Assembly: GCA_028641055.1 (NCBI GenBank)
Contig: CM054062.1
Span: 236,294,376 to 236,358,375, forward strand
Direction of reading: 5' to 3'
Source: Alopecurus myosuroides
Lineage: Eukaryota > Streptophyta > Magnoliopsida > Poales > Poaceae
Length of the DNA: 64,000 nt
The stretch's first letter is position 1, and every line of letters starts with the position of its first letter. Below the pieces are notes generated by a model that made no database searches, had not been told where the DNA came from, and saw nothing but the letters and a program-made list of their open reading frames with translations. A program made the translations under genes and the position numbers. This document shows, one piece after another, positions 22,963 to 36,250 of this stretch.

Positions 22963-24323
22963 TGATGTTTACGCACACTTCTATTCTTGTAGATAGTGTT
23001 GGGCCTCCAAGTGCATAAGTTTGTAGAACAGTAGCAAGTTTCCCTTAAGTGGATTACCCAAGTTTTATCGAACTTAGACAGGAAGAGGTCAAAGGTATCC
23101 CTCTCAAGCAACCCTGCAATTACGATACAAGAAGTCTCTTGTGTCCCCAACACACCTAATACAATTGTCAGTTGTGTAGGTGCACTAGTTCGGCGAAGAG
23201 AGAGTGAAATACAAGTAATATGGATGATTATAAGTGACAATAGCAATCTGAAATAAAAAATGGCAGCAAGTAAACATGTAGCAGAACTGATTGTAAACGG
23301 GGTTTCAATGCTTAGAAATAAGGCCTAGGGATCTTACTTTCACCAGTGGACACTCTCAACAATTATATCATAATTGAATGCATAAATATATCTCTTCACT
23401 ATGCTAGGGCTGCAAAAAGAACTCCTTAAAGTCGCATTCCCATGTCTTGTTAGCCCCACGATGTAACTATGAGCCTAGAAGGGAACTAGACAAACACCAC
23501 AATTTCATAGGGTCATCCAACACAACATATAAATATCATGCTAAACCACACGGTGCACACACTGTCACCTTTACACCGTGATCAAAGTGCTTAAGGAGAT
23601 CTCGTAACAAAACCACTTGAGTGGCATAACAGATGAAGAGTGACATCTACTAATTTAAGTAGATTACAAAGCTCACGATCACATAAAGATCACACCATGG
23701 GAGAGAGAGGTGAAACACATAGCTACCAATAGAGCCCTCAGCGCCGGAGGAGAAATACTCCCTCCTCATCATAAGAGACAGCAACGACAATGAAGATAGC
23801 GGTGGAGTCGATGGAGATGGCTCCGGGGGCACTTCCCCATCCCAGCAGGGTGCCGGAACAGAGATTTTTGTCCCTCGAGACTTGTTGTGGAGCTACGGAT
23901 GTTTTTGGTGAAAAAGGCCAATTGATTTAGGGTTTGTGCATCGGGGGACATATATAGGCGAAAGGGCGATGCCGGGGGGTGGCCAGGGGGCCCACACCAC
24001 CTGGTGGGGCGGCCAGGGGGACACGCGCCACCCTATGGTGTGGCCACCCTGTGCCCCCCCTCCGGGTCTCTTTGGAACTTCCTTGACCATCCGGGACTTC
24101 TAAGACTTCTGGATTTCGAATCGTCCAATTCTGATAATATTTCTAGAACAACTTTTCTGAAACTAAAAACAGCAGAAAACATGAATTGGCTCTGTGGCAT
24201 CTTGTCAATAGTTTAGTCCCGAGAAATCGATAAAAATGACATAAAGTGTAAGGAAAACATGTAGCATATGGCATGAAAACAACATGGAACATCAAAAATT
24301 AAGGATTTGTTTATGATGTATCA
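22963..24323 (-). repeat. 5' LTR of Athila-like element 2
   Basis: Same termini as 17844-19262. It lacks the cgaaccactctccgg-containing segment found at about 18287-18330 in the other copy. A TATA-like CGCCTATATATG block is at about 23950-23961. Confidence 0.9.
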
Positions 24324-24754
24324 ATTATCAGTATGAGAAAATGGACCGGGGTCCACAGTTCACTAGTGTGTCTCTCCGAGAAAGATAAATAACATGCGTG
24401 GTGAACAAATTACAGATGGGCAATTGACAGAAATGAAGACTACACTGTAGTGCATATGGAAGACATAAAGATTACTATGTGATTCATGCGGGCATTGCAA
24501 CAAAATACATAGATCGTCATCAAACTGCATCTATGACTAATAATCCACCCTCCCAATATCATTCGAACAAACGTTGGGTATCAAGTTGCAAGCAACATAT
24601 TATCACAGTAAGCAAAGTGTGTAATGTAAACAATGTAAACTAGGTAAACACCGTTGTTTTCTCCCTAATGGCAACAACACATCCTCCATCTGTCACTCGA
24701 GCACAGATGCAAAGGAGGCATGAACCCACTATCGAGCATAAATAATCCCTCTTG

Positions 24755-26408
24755 TGAAGGGGAACGTAGCATAGAAAACAAAAATTTTCCTACGCGAGAG
24801 ATACCCGAAAGGCCAAGATCTAATCTATGAGACGAAGTGCAACGGGCAACAAGAGGGTTAAGGAGAACACATACCCTCGAAGACTCAAAGTGGTACGAGA
24901 TCAAATCTCGTTGTTGGCGTAGTCGTACTCACACCGATCCCGATAGCGAGAAGATGGCACCGCAATCCGGCGGTGCATCCGTGATCGGTCACACGTACGG
25001 TTGATGACGACCTCCGTTCCCTCGTTCCAGCGGGGCGCGGAAGTAGAGGATCCCTCGGAACTCCAGCAGCACGACGACGTGGTGGTGGTGAAGAATCCCA
25101 CGGTCAGGGCTTCGCCAAGCCGGAGACCATGAAATGGAGCAGCGGGTGGAGGGAAAGGGAAGTGGCCAAGTGTGTGAATGAGGAGGAGCCCTCACCCTCC
25201 TTTTATAGGGAGAGGGAGGCAGCCCAAAGGTGGGGTGCGTCCAGCCATGGTGGTGCCCCCACCTCTTCCCTCTTCATGTGAGTGGAAGCTCCACTCACAC
25301 CCACTCATGCTCCCATAATTTCCCACTTGGAAAATCCAAAGGTTTTCTTTTAATAAATAAATAAAACCTTTTTATTTCTTTATTTCAGCATTTGTTAATT
25401 CTATTAACAAACTTTTGCATATAGCACCTCGAATCATTTGTTAATTCTATTAACAACCATTCGACGAAAAACCCCTTGAACTATTTCAATTTTCCCCGAA
25501 ACAATTTCGGTGCTGTCCAAAATATTCTTCGATATTCCGTATCCTCTCAAATGCGTCATCGAACCTTAAGTGTGTCACCCTACGGTTCGCGAATAAGATA
25601 GACATGATCGAGACTCCTCTCCGATCAATAATCAACAGCGGGATCTGGAGATCCGTGATGACTCCTATATATTCAACGATGACTCTCGTGATCGTGTGAA
25701 CCAACAACGTCGTGAACTATTCCCTTTGTCTCGCGATATTTTACTTGTCCGAGATTCGATCATTGGTATCAACCATACCTTGTTCAATCTCGTTACCGAC
25801 AAGTACTCTTTTCTCGTTCCCGTGATATAACATCCTTTGTGATCATATCACGTGCTTGCAAGCGGTTTCGATGTGATATCACCGAGAGGGCCCAGAGTAT
25901 ATCTCTCCGTCATTTGGATGGACAAATCCCACTCTTGATCCATGATCCTCAACTAATACTTTCCGAATACTTAACGACACCTTTATAGTCACCCTGTTAC
26001 GGTGTGACGTTTTGATGCCATCAAAGCACTCTTCCGGTATCAGCGATTGACATGATCTCATGGTCTAAGGAATAAGTTACTTCGTATGTTTGATATAACA
26101 ATGTAAACTAAATGACTTGATCGCATTGCTATATTCTCTTTGGGTATATGTTCATCACATCATTCTTCTAATGACATGATCCCGTTATTAATAACATCCA
26201 ATGTTCATGATCAGGAAACCTTGATCATCTATTAATCAACGAGCTAGTTAAAAGAGAGGCTTTACTAGGAACCATTGTTTGTTTATTAAGCACACATGTA
26301 TCAACGTTTCCGGTTAATACAATTCTAGCATGAGAAATAAACATTCATCATAAACAAGGAATAAGATAATAACCATTTTATTATTGCCTCTCGGGCATAT
26401 TCCCTTCA
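24755..26408 (-). repeat. 3' LTR of the Angela-type element
   Basis: 1654 bp. A minus-strand TATA box CTATAAAAGG lies at about 25199-25208. It differs from the other LTR at a g/t near 25239 and a c/a near 26300. Terminal 7-bp inverted repeat TGAAGGG/CCCTTCA. Confidence 0.95.
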
Positions 26409-29400
26409 GTCTCCCACTTGCACTAGAGTCAATAATCTAGTCTGTAAGCACTTAACACATATGGCGTACCAGTGTTATTACCATGCTTCGCATGCGGTAA
26501 ACATCATCAAAAAGATCTGAACTGTTCAGGTCCTATTGTATTTGCATGTCCTTTGCGTCTACACGCATCACTCATTCTCTAAATGAGATGGCTTTGTATA
26601 TATATGGTCAATTGGTGAAAACTTAATTCCTCGGCTTAAACTGATGTCACTAACATTGTGAAAATGTAGCTTCATAGTGTTAGCATTCTTGGAAACTCAC
26701 CAAGTTCCGGTGATACCTTAATTCCTCAGCTTAAACTGATGTTACTAACATTGTGAAAATGTAGCTTCATAGTTTCAGCATTCTTGGAAATTCACCAAGT
26801 TCAATAAAGAACTCCTTGACACAAAATACGCTTATAATCAGTTGTTAACACAACGATATACTTTAGCCTTTGTTGTAGTATCTGTCACAATATTTTAATT
26901 TTGAAACTCTTTCAAATCCAGCATGGAACTTTCTTCCATCCTATTGTGCTACCCTTCATCACATATTTTAATTGAGATAAAGTTACTTGAATAAATGACA
27001 AGACTATTAGTGTAACATATTACAACTATTATTTTGTCATTACTATATAGGAAAACATATCCTTAGCATTTCTAAAATGACACAAGGATCTCTCCCACTG
27101 TCGTCTAATCATCATATGAATTATCCTACTATAACATTTTATAGCATAGGACTCATCTGGTTGTGTACATAGCATGGAAACATGACTTAGAAATCTCAAT
27201 TTCAATGATGCTCATCATGTGTCAAAACACATGAATCTTGCTCAATTATTTTCCATGTGACAAGAACTCCTTCTTATCAATTTTATATTGACTTACTTCA
27301 ATATTTCATCTATGTAATTTGGCTTCAATCATATCAGGCGCTTCAATCCATCTTTTATAGATATCGATGCCCAATATCTTCTAAGCCTTTCATCAATATG
27401 AAATCTTAACCGTGTTAATTTAAAATACATATTTTCCAATCAACCATATGTCATCTACATAAAGTATTGGAAATATGTCATAACGCTCCCACTTAATTTC
27501 TTGTAACTCTACAAGCATCTTTATCATTCATGATGGAATCAAACTCTTTTGATAACTTCATTAAGGTAAACATTTCAACTTCGTTATGCTCACTTCAACC
27601 ATTGAAGTGCGCATGCCTTTCTAGCAACCTTTTGAATTTTACAAAACTCTCAGACTGTGTCAAGTACACATCCTTGAACAAACTTCCTCGAGAGGAGAAT
27701 TGGTTTTGTTATTCAACATCCATATCATAATATGTAACTTTGCTAGAACTATCTGCAAAGACTAAGCATCACTACGGAAGATCAAAATCTTGTAGTAGTG
27801 AACTCTTTGAACTTCGTCGAAAACAACTTTTCGATAAGTATCCATGTCTTTGTTGCTATATAGACCCTTTTGCTATCGTTAGGCATCATGCCTATTGAAA
27901 GGACTACCAAGTCACATACTTGATATTCATACAAGGATACTATGGCGGATATAATGACTCATAGTCAATTTTACGAAGTCAGTGCCCATCATTTGCTTCC
28001 TTTATAAGGTCCAGGTCCTTTGTTGTCAAAACAACACTTTATACTTAAACCACAAGTTTTTCAAAGTACAAAGTTTTTGGACTTTTCTGGTACAGTTCGC
28101 AAACTCATTTGAAGTATCTACAACATTTGTAGTGTCTTCTACTTAGTCAAAATAGTAAACCCCGGAACAACTTCCAGTGCTGCGCTACTCTTGACATGAT
28201 AACGGAGATTCTGTAATCTTGTTGAGTTTGTACCGTGCTCCCACTCACTTGTTTCGCAAGAACTACTTTCTCGAGAAATCAACCCTTTCTGACAAACAAC
28301 ATTTGTCTTTTGGTTCGGTGATAGGATAAATACCCAATGTTTTATTTGGGATAACCTTATAAACATATATTTATCCTATTTTGGTTGTAAACATTTTACA
28401 CATGCTATGCATACCAAAACTTAAGAAAAATGACAATTCAGGTCATTACCCAAACCATATCTTATATGTTGTCAATTTCAACGGATCATGATGGTGCTCT
28501 TTTCAGTGTAAAAGCGGTTGTCCTTAATGTATAAACTACAAAAATATAATGGCAATTTTATTAATCTTACCATGTCAAACAGGGTTTGATTTTGTCTTTT
28601 GAATACTCCAATCTAATGTGGGGTATTCGAGAATTATAAGTTGTAGAACAATTTTGCAACTTCTCAGATGTTTTGCTAAACTTGTAACTCAAACTTTATC
28701 CTTTATGATCCAATCATAAATACTTGATTATCTTGTTACATTGATTTTAACTTCATATTAACAACCTTTTGAACCAATTCAAAATGTCAAACTCTGTTCC
28801 CTTTAAATAGATGTACTCACATATCTACTTAAATCATCGACAGAATTTTATGAAGGAAAAATTAATCCACCATACATGACTACACATAATGGACTATATA
28901 CATCAATATGTATAATCTCCACTAAATTAGTCGTCCATTCTACTTTGGCCTAAGAACGGAATTCTAGTCATCTTTTGGAAAAGGTCTCACAAGCGTCAAT
29001 AAAATGACTCCGGAAGTCCATCAATATGGAGTTCCTTCATGTTTTCCTTTCCGATATGAACTAAAATGGTGGTGTCACAATTTAAGTGAAACTCTTCAAC
29101 GTCTTGCAACGTTTAGCATTTAGTCTTATAGATGTTTACTTTACCAACATGATTTATATTAACATATCCATCAATTATGGAATATGATCATAGTTTGAAC
29201 AATCTCATTTGTTCTCACAAAAGACTAGAACAAAATAACAAATTATTAAGTTCTTCAAATAAATCTTGACTGGTTGGTTCGATACGACAATGAACACAAT
29301 AACACTTTATTTATGTTCTTGTCATAATCGATTCCACATCTATTACTAGTTCCTTTTAGGCCCTTGTATTTCTTTCATTGCGTTGCTTTGTATGACAACT

Positions 29401-31481
29401 CATACCAACCAATGTGGTATCAAAATACCAAAAATACTTTGTTAACTAGTCATACATCTATATCTTGTATATCAAGTATATACTCCTGAGCTGGACTTTT
29501 CCAGTTATCTTCTTTTCTGCCATATATCTATTTGTAATTCTATTTTCAATATTCCCTTTCCTTTATAGAAGAATCATTCAACATCAAACAATGCTAGTCT
29601 TACTAGCTCATTTTCTTTGGCGTGTTAGTCATATACTATCACCCACCATACTTTGAGTTTGATTGTACTACTAATATCACCATATTAATAGTATTCTTCT
29701 AGATTCCACTCTTAGCAATTTCCAAGTAAGGTAAACTACTTTACCCATACTTATAATCCATCTCATTATAACAATTTTATGATTAAGCTACTATAGCTCG
29801 AAGGAAGGGATTTAGAGGATAATTTTTAGCGCCCAACTTCTTGGAATATTCAAACTCCTAGCATCTTCAATCATTGCATATATTCAAATAATATAAGCAA
29901 ACATTGTCACGCTAAATTTGCATATATTCAGATAATATAAGCAAATATTGTCACGCTAAATTACACTCAGTCATGTTGCCAAAAAATAAGTTTCTAGATA
30001 TCAATATATCTTTCACTTGATTGTTTCTGAAAACAACTCTTTTCAGTTCCTAAATCACCTTGATCAACAAAACATTCTTTTGAAGATAAAGTAATAAGGA
30101 AGCAACCATGACTCTGGATTCTAAGTAGGAATTATTTGCTCTCTAGATTAATCAATCATTAACCATATGGAGCTAGGTAGGAAATACCAAAAATCTACAA
30201 TAGGACTCAATTTTAAATTTCACTAATACGGTACCAATCTTAAAAGGTATTTACCAGATCATAACAGTTATATCTCAATTAACAATCTAAGTGTAAGGTA
30301 GTTATGTGGATGCCAATCACTACTACAAGTTGTGCAAATTCACTTTGATTTGTTGTTCATGATAAATAAGTTCAAGTTAATTCAAAATTAAGCCATGAAC
30401 TCCCACTCAAAAACAACATCCCTCTTAGTCGTCTTTAGTGATTACACGAACCAAATTCACTACACCAAAACCGATCATCACGTGAGATGATGTAGCTTCA
30501 AAGGCGAACATCGACATGTTCATCATATCATCCATATGACTCATGCTTTACCTTTCGGTTACGTGTTCCGAGGCCATGTCTGTACATGCTAGGCTCGCCA
30601 AGTAGAACCGTAGTATTGCGTGTGTTTCAAGGCCATGTCTGTACATGCTAGGCTTGAAAACACCCGTTGTATGCGAACGTTGAGTCTGTCACACCCGATC
30701 ATCACGTGGTGTCTCGAAACGACGAACTTTCTTAACGGTGCATACTTTAAGGAAGAACACATTATTATCTTGATATTAAGTGAGAGGGATCATATTATAA
30801 TGCTACCATCGTTATCTAAGCAAAACAAGATGCATAAAAAGGGATTAACATCACAGACATCACATGAAAGGATAACGTGATATGATATGGTCCTTCTTGC
30901 ACTTGATCTCCATCATGTGCATTATGGTATGATCTCAATCATTCCACCGGCGTGGTACCAAGTACCACGGTACCCCAAACTTGATTGTCCATCAATAAGA
31001 AGACAACCATATGGATACCTTCCGGTATATCAATAATTTACAAAATAGATCATCTCATAATCGAATTTGTAATATTGACCATATCTCATCACATGCCCAG
31101 CAAAAACTAGTTAGACGCTTCTAATTTATTTTTGCATATTTTACGTGGCTTAGGGCTTTCGAGGATAGAACCGTTCATACCTACGAACATCAACCACAAC
31201 GTTGATAAACACATTTTTAACAACCCTTCATAGATTAGATCTTAACTATAGTAGGAGAAACAGACACCCGCAAGCCACTTATGCAATACAAGTTGCATGT
31301 CAGTTGTGGAACAAGTCTCATGTACGTGGACATGTAAGGTTAGTCCGGGCCGCTTCATCCCACTATGCCACTAAGATCATAAAATAATCAAGGAGGTAAT
31401 AACATGATCATCAACGCCCACATACACCTATGTGTTCTACCCGTACAAAACATCTACGCATAGATCCGGCTCTGATACCAC
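26409..31481 (-). pseudogene. Degenerate copia pol interior of the Angela-type element
   Basis: There is no frame longer than about 86 codons, yet conserved scraps are readable on the minus strand. An RT active site, ILYVDDI, lies at about 27446-27468. An integrase start resembling copia (IIH.DV.SPL....GG) sits at about 28870-28925. The leader next to the PBS (30450-30730) has the acccgatcatcacgtg block typical of Angela/WIS elements. Local duplications add to the decay: an 86-bp unit at 26622-26707 and 26717-26802, a 43-bp unit at 29876-29918 and 29920-29962, and a 24-bp unit at 30572-30595 and 30631-30654. Confidence 0.75.
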
Positions 31482-33135
31482 TGAAGGGGAACGTAGCATA
31501 GAAAACAAAAATTTTCCTACGCGAGAGATACCCGAAAGGCCAAGATCTAATCTATGAGACGAAGTGCAACGGGCAACAAGAGGGTTAAGGAGAACACATA
31601 CCCTCGAAGACTCAAAGTGGTACGAGATCAAATCTCGTTGTTGGCGTAGTCGTACTCACACCGATCCCGATAGCGAGAAGATGGCACCGCAATCCGGCGG
31701 TGCATCCGTGATCGGTCACACGTACGGTTGATGACGACCTCCGTTCCCTCGTTCCAGCGGGGCGCGGAAGTAGAGGATCCCTCGGAACTCCAGCAGCACG
31801 ACGACGTGGTGGTGGTGAAGAATCCCACGGTCAGGGCTTCGCCAAGCCGGAGACCATGAAATGGAGCAGCGGGTGGAGGGAAAGGGAAGTGGCCAAGTGT
31901 GTGAATGAGGAGGAGCCCTCACCCTCCTTTTATAGGGAGAGGGAGGCAGCCCAAAGGTGGGGTGCGGCCAGCCATGGTGGTGCCCCCACCTCTTCCCTCT
32001 TCATGTGAGTGGAAGCTCCACTCACACCCACTCATGCTCCCATAATTTCCCACTTGGAAAATCCAAAGGTTTTCTTTTAATAAATAAATAAAACCTTTTT
32101 ATTTCTTTATTTCAGCATTTGTTAATTCTATTAACAAACTTTTGCATATAGCACCTCGAATCATTTGTTAATTCTATTAACAACCATTCGACGAAAAACC
32201 CCTTGAACTATTTCAATTTTCCCCGAAACAATTTCGGTGCTGTCCAAAATATTCTTCGATATTCCGTATCCTCTCAAATGCGTCATCGAACCTTAAGTGT
32301 GTCACCCTACGGTTCGCGAATAAGATAGACATGATCGAGACTCCTCTCCGATCAATAATCAACAGCGGGATCTGGAGATCCGTGATGACTCCTATATATT
32401 CAACGATGACTCTCGTGATCGTGTGAACCAACAACGTCGTGAACTATTCCCTTTGTCTCGCGATATTTTACTTGTCCGAGATTCGATCATTGGTATCAAC
32501 CATACCTTGTTCAATCTCGTTACCGACAAGTACTCTTTTCTCGTTCCCGTGATATAACATCCTTTGTGATCATATCACGTGCTTGCAAGCGGTTTCGATG
32601 TGATATCACCGAGAGGGCCCAGAGTATATCTCTCCGTCATTTGGATGGACAAATCCCACTCTTGATCCATGATCCTCAACTAATACTTTCCGAATACTTA
32701 ACGACACCTTTATAGTCACCCTGTTACGGTGTGACGTTTTGATGCCATCAAAGCACTCTTCCGGTATCAGCGATTGACATGATCTCATGGTCTAAGGAAT
32801 AAGTTACTTCGTATGTTTGATATAACAATGTAAACTAAATGACTTGATCGCATTGCTATATTCTCTTTGGGTATATGTTCATCACATCATTCTTCTAATG
32901 ACATGATCCCGTTATTAATAACATCCAATGTTCATGATCAGGAAACCTTGATCATCTATTAATCAACGAGCTAGTTAAAAGAGAGGCTTTACTAGGAACC
33001 ATTGTTTGTTTATTAAGCACACATGTATAAACGTTTCCGGTTAATACAATTCTAGCATGAGAAATAAACATTCATCATAAACAAGGAATAAGATAATAAC
33101 CATTTTATTATTGCCTCTCGGGCATATTCCCTTCA
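31482..33135 (-). repeat. 5' LTR of the Angela-type element
   Basis: 1654 bp, almost identical to 24755-26408. The PBS lies one base inward at about 31468-31480. TATA box CTATAAAAGG at about 31926-31935. Confidence 0.95.
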
Positions 33136-33965
33136 TCTTGGAGTTACTAGCATCTACTTGGCCAGAGCATCTACTAATAACGGAGAGCATGCAAGATCAT
33201 AAATAACATAAGCATGAAGATAACATGATAGATTGATAATCAAAAGACATAGAATTCAACATTCATCATATCCCAGCAAACACAACATGTAGCATTACAT
33301 AAAGATCATCTTGACCATGTGAGGCAGCTCACGAGATCTAAACATGAGGTACAAAGTGGAGAGAACAACCATCTAGCTACTTCTATGGACCCATAGTCCA
33401 GGGATGAACTACTCACGCATCACTTGAGAGGAGGGCATGGTGGTGTAGACCCCTCCGGTGATGAATTCCCCTCCCGGCAGGGTGCCGGGGAGAGCTCCAG
33501 AACCCTCCCGATCTCGGGATGACGACGACGGAAGCCTCAGGTGTTTCTCGGGATGAAGAGGTATAGTTTTAGGGTTGATATGTCGGAGGGTATAAATAGG
33601 CGAAAGGGAAAAGGCGGTGGAGGCCTGGGGGCCCCACACCACCCCATGGCGCGGCCAGGGGGCGCCGTCCTAGGTGTGGCCCCCTATGGCCCCCCCCTCC
33701 GGGCCTCTTTGGGACTCTGTGGAACCTTCGAGAATTCTAGGACCTCCGGACTTGGAATTTTCCAATTCCGAGAATATTTCCAGAACAACTTTCCTAAAAC
33801 TACAAACAACAGAAAACATGGAACTGGCTCTGTGGTATCTTGTCAATAGGTTAGTCCGGAAAATCGATAAAAATGACATAAAGTGTATAGAAAACATGTA
33901 GGAAACAATATGAAAACAACATGGAACATCAGAAATTTAGGATACGTTTATGACGTATCACCCAC

Positions 33966-35360
33966 ACACACCAAAATCGAGCAATCACACTTGGAATATT
34001 TTTGCAAAGCCTTTTAGAGAGCCTGAAGCAACTCATGGAATAAGTTGGAATGGATTGACAAATAGCCTTTATGAGAACCTCCCTGCCCGCACTGTTTAAG
34101 TGTTGCGAAACTGCCCGCACTGTTTAAGTGTTGCGAAACCCAGCCATTAATCAATCTTTTGATTTTTGATATGATGCCTTCAAATTGATCATCCAAAGAA
34201 CGTCCAATTGTTGTGGGTACACCCAAGTACTTTTCCACTAAAGTTTCGGTAGTTATATCTGCCTCTATATGAACCTCTTTCTTCATCTCGGTTGAACAAT
34301 TAGCACTAAAAAATATTGCTGACTTAGCTTTATTAACGAGTTGTCCCGATCCCAAGGGATATGTTTCAAGAATCTCATTGATCTGTTGAGCTCCCACAGT
34401 GCTACCTTGTGTGAAAATTATACAATCATGTGCAAAGATTAAGTGGGAGATCCACGGGGCCTGGATCCCCACTCTAATTACATGAGAGAGATAGCCTGTA
34501 CCAACAAACTTCAATAAAGCGGTTATGCCATCTGAGCATAGTAAAAATAAATAAGGACTAATTGGGCCCCCCTGTCTAATACCCCTCGACGGCTAGAAAT
34601 TTTCTGGCAGAGCCCCGTTCACCTTAACTGGAAATGATGCCGACTCCACACGTCATAATTCTTTGAATCCAAAACTCGGCAAAGCCCAATTTCTCCATCA
34701 TCTTCCTCAAATAAGACCACTCCATTCGATCGTAAGCTTTTGCCATGTCTAATTTAATAGCACATGATCCAGACTTCCCTTTCTTCCGCTTTAAATAATG
34801 GATGCATTCATAAGCCGTGAGGACATTCTCTGTAATTTGTCTCCTAGGTACAAAAGCACTTTTCTCCTCCGAAATAATCTCATCCAAGATAGGTCTCAGC
34901 CTTAAGGCTAGCACCTTAGAAACCAACTTGTATAGCTCATTGCATAAGGAAATTGACCTATATTGAGTTAGGGTAGTTGGATTCTTCACTTTCGGAATAA
35001 GACAAAGGATAGTGTTATTAATCTCCACTGGCATTACCCCATAAAGGGTGCCTTCTCAATCTCCATGTCTATTACTGGTCTACATAACAAATCATTCATA
35101 TGGTCGTCAACCCTCAGTTCCACCACCTCAGTTATAAGATTTGGATTAATCCCACCATACGACGAGGATAAACCCTTATAGAAAGTTGCCGATGTATTAT
35201 GTAAGTCAATTTGTTTGTCACCGTAGAGCCATCATCTCCACGTAATGACTTGATTCTATTGATTCTTCCTCTTTGCCTTGCTTTGGCGTGGAAAAATGCC
35301 GTATTACAGTCCCCCTCATTAAGCCATTGGATACGAGAATGATGTTTTGCCATAATTTCC
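33966..35360 (-). pseudogene. LINE ORF2 reverse transcriptase
   Basis: Frames 35353-35132, 35034-34624, 34514-34014 and 34120-33966 together span RT. Visible motifs: LCLIPKVKNP and YRSISLCNELYKL (about 34930-35010), the KLDMAKAYDRMEW block (about 34722-34760), then FAHD at about 34425-34436, where the catalytic FADD motif is expected. The second catalytic Asp region is thus altered (Ala-His-Asp). A 29-bp direct duplication near 34085-34127 disrupts the segment after the palm. The domain is cut at 33961 by the Athila-like element and continues at 10795. Confidence 0.85.
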
Positions 35361-35588
35361 CCCGTGTTAGAATCTCCGATATCTTATTCATGATATTCTT
35401 CTCAGCTTTTGATGGACCATTCATTAGAGATCTGGAGCGGAGGCTATCCAATCTCTCATGTAGATGTTTCAGCTGTTTTCTAACATCACCAAACTCATTC
35501 CTGCTCCATGTTTGAAGCCGGTTATTGACTCCATTTAGAGCGCTCGCTATATCAGCCAGATCACCATTGGTAGGAACCCAGGCCTCCT

Positions 35589-36250
35589 CTACCGTGTTTG
35601 TATAGTTACTGTGTCTTGCCCAGGCATTTTCAAATCTGAAAGTTTTTGGACCTGAGTTATACCGATCCCAAACCTGCCCCCCCAAATCGAGATAAGCAAT
35701 GCACAGTGATCTGATTCAATCATCTGAACATGTGTAACTTCCGAACTTCCAAAAGCCTCTATGAACCGATCATCACCTAAATCATGATCCAGTCTCACTT
35801 TAATATTTTTACAACCTTGCTTACGATTATCCCAAGTATATGGGAGACCCGAGAAGCCCAAATCTGTGAACCGGCATATGTCAACCACATCCCTAAAACC
35901 CTCAATCATCCAGTCTTGTCTAGTGTTACCTCCATACCGTTCGTTCTCATGGAGGATCTCATTAAAATCTCCGACAGAAATTCAGGGATTATCATACTCA
36001 CTTCTCAAAAATTCCAGAAGTTCCCAACTCCTTTTTCTTTTGGATCTCACGGGCTCACCATAGAAGCCCGTAAATCTCCACTCCGAAGGTCCTAAGCTCT
36101 CGTTTTGGGCCATAACGTCAATGTGAGACCTGTTGAATGATTTAAGACTCACAATCGACTCATGATTCCAAAAAAGTGCAAGACCTCCACTCAAACCTTC
36201 GCACTTGGCTGCGAAAGCATTGTGAAACCCAAATATAAATCTCAAATCCT
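35589..36250 (-). pseudogene. LINE ORF2 endonuclease domain (APE type)
   Basis: Frames 36245-35982 and 35909-35589 encode the nuclease domain. Landmarks are a GLSGGLALFWNHE block, RFTGFYGEP (about 36060-36090), the DLGFSGLPYTWDNR block (about 35820-35860), a degenerate LDHDLGDDRF (canonical motif has R in place of the first H) and SDHCALLI near 35702. In active LINEs this enzyme nicks target DNA to prime reverse transcription. A stop or frameshift near 35980 and another near 35680 inactivate it. Confidence 0.8.

Larger units (their letters stand above)
17844..24323 (-). mobile_element. Athila-like Ty3/gypsy element 2, nested, non-autonomous
   Basis: TSD ATTAT (17839-17843 and 24324-24328). 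The 3' LTR is 17844-19262 and the 5' LTR 22963-24323, with the PBS complement at 22936-22952 (minus strand TGGCGCCGTTGTCGGGG). The size difference between LTRs (1419 against 1361 bp) is largely one deletion of about 44 bp after 23405. The internal region, about 3.7 kb, has no gag, protease, RT or integrase, only the unusual frame at 22107-22780. It shares LTR outer halves and internal modules with element 1 but not its coding region. Confidence 0.92.
24755..33135 (-). mobile_element. Angela/WIS/BARE-group Ty1/copia element, very young but pol-degenerate
   Basis: TSD TCTTG (24750-24754 and 33136-33140). Two 1654-bp LTRs (24755-26408, 31482-33135) have inverted termini TGAAGGG...CCCTTCA and the aatatgcccgagaggcaat terminus (minus strand) of the Angela/BARE group. 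PBS complement TGGTATCAGAGCC (initiator Met tRNA) at about 31468-31480; PPT AGTGGGAGAC next to the 3' LTR at about 26409-26418. By eye the LTRs differ at only about two positions. The 5.07-kb interior has no long ORF, only decayed RT and integrase fragments. Confidence 0.95.
10796..33960 (-). mobile_element. Athila-like Ty3/gypsy element 1, non-autonomous, with two nested insertions
   Basis: TSD CCCAC occurs at 10791-10795 and 33961-33965, inside the LINE. The 3' LTR is 10796-12383 and the internal region 12384-17524. The 5' LTR spans 17525-33960 but is broken by insertions at 17844-24323 and 24755-33135; removing these leaves about 1565 bp against 1588 bp for the intact copy. The PBS region is degenerate (TAGCGCCATTGCCGG on the minus strand, about 17501-17515). 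The internal region has gag and an aspartic protease but no RT, RNase H or integrase, so it must have moved with enzymes supplied by another element. Confidence 0.93.
17525..33960 (-). repeat. 5' LTR of Athila-like element 1, in three pieces
   Basis: Pieces 17525-17843, 24329-24754 and 33141-33960 align in order with the intact LTR at 10796-12383. The first junction reads gtgtgtatattat then cagtatgag, exactly as at 11131-11152 in the intact copy; the second reads ccctcttg then gagttactag, as at 11568-11583. These empty-site comparisons prove both nested insertions. Confidence 0.93.

Noticed and set aside
30620..30880. 86-codon plus-strand frame in the Angela-type interior
   Set aside because: It lies in the non-coding leader between PBS and gag and includes a local direct repeat; no protein family is evident.
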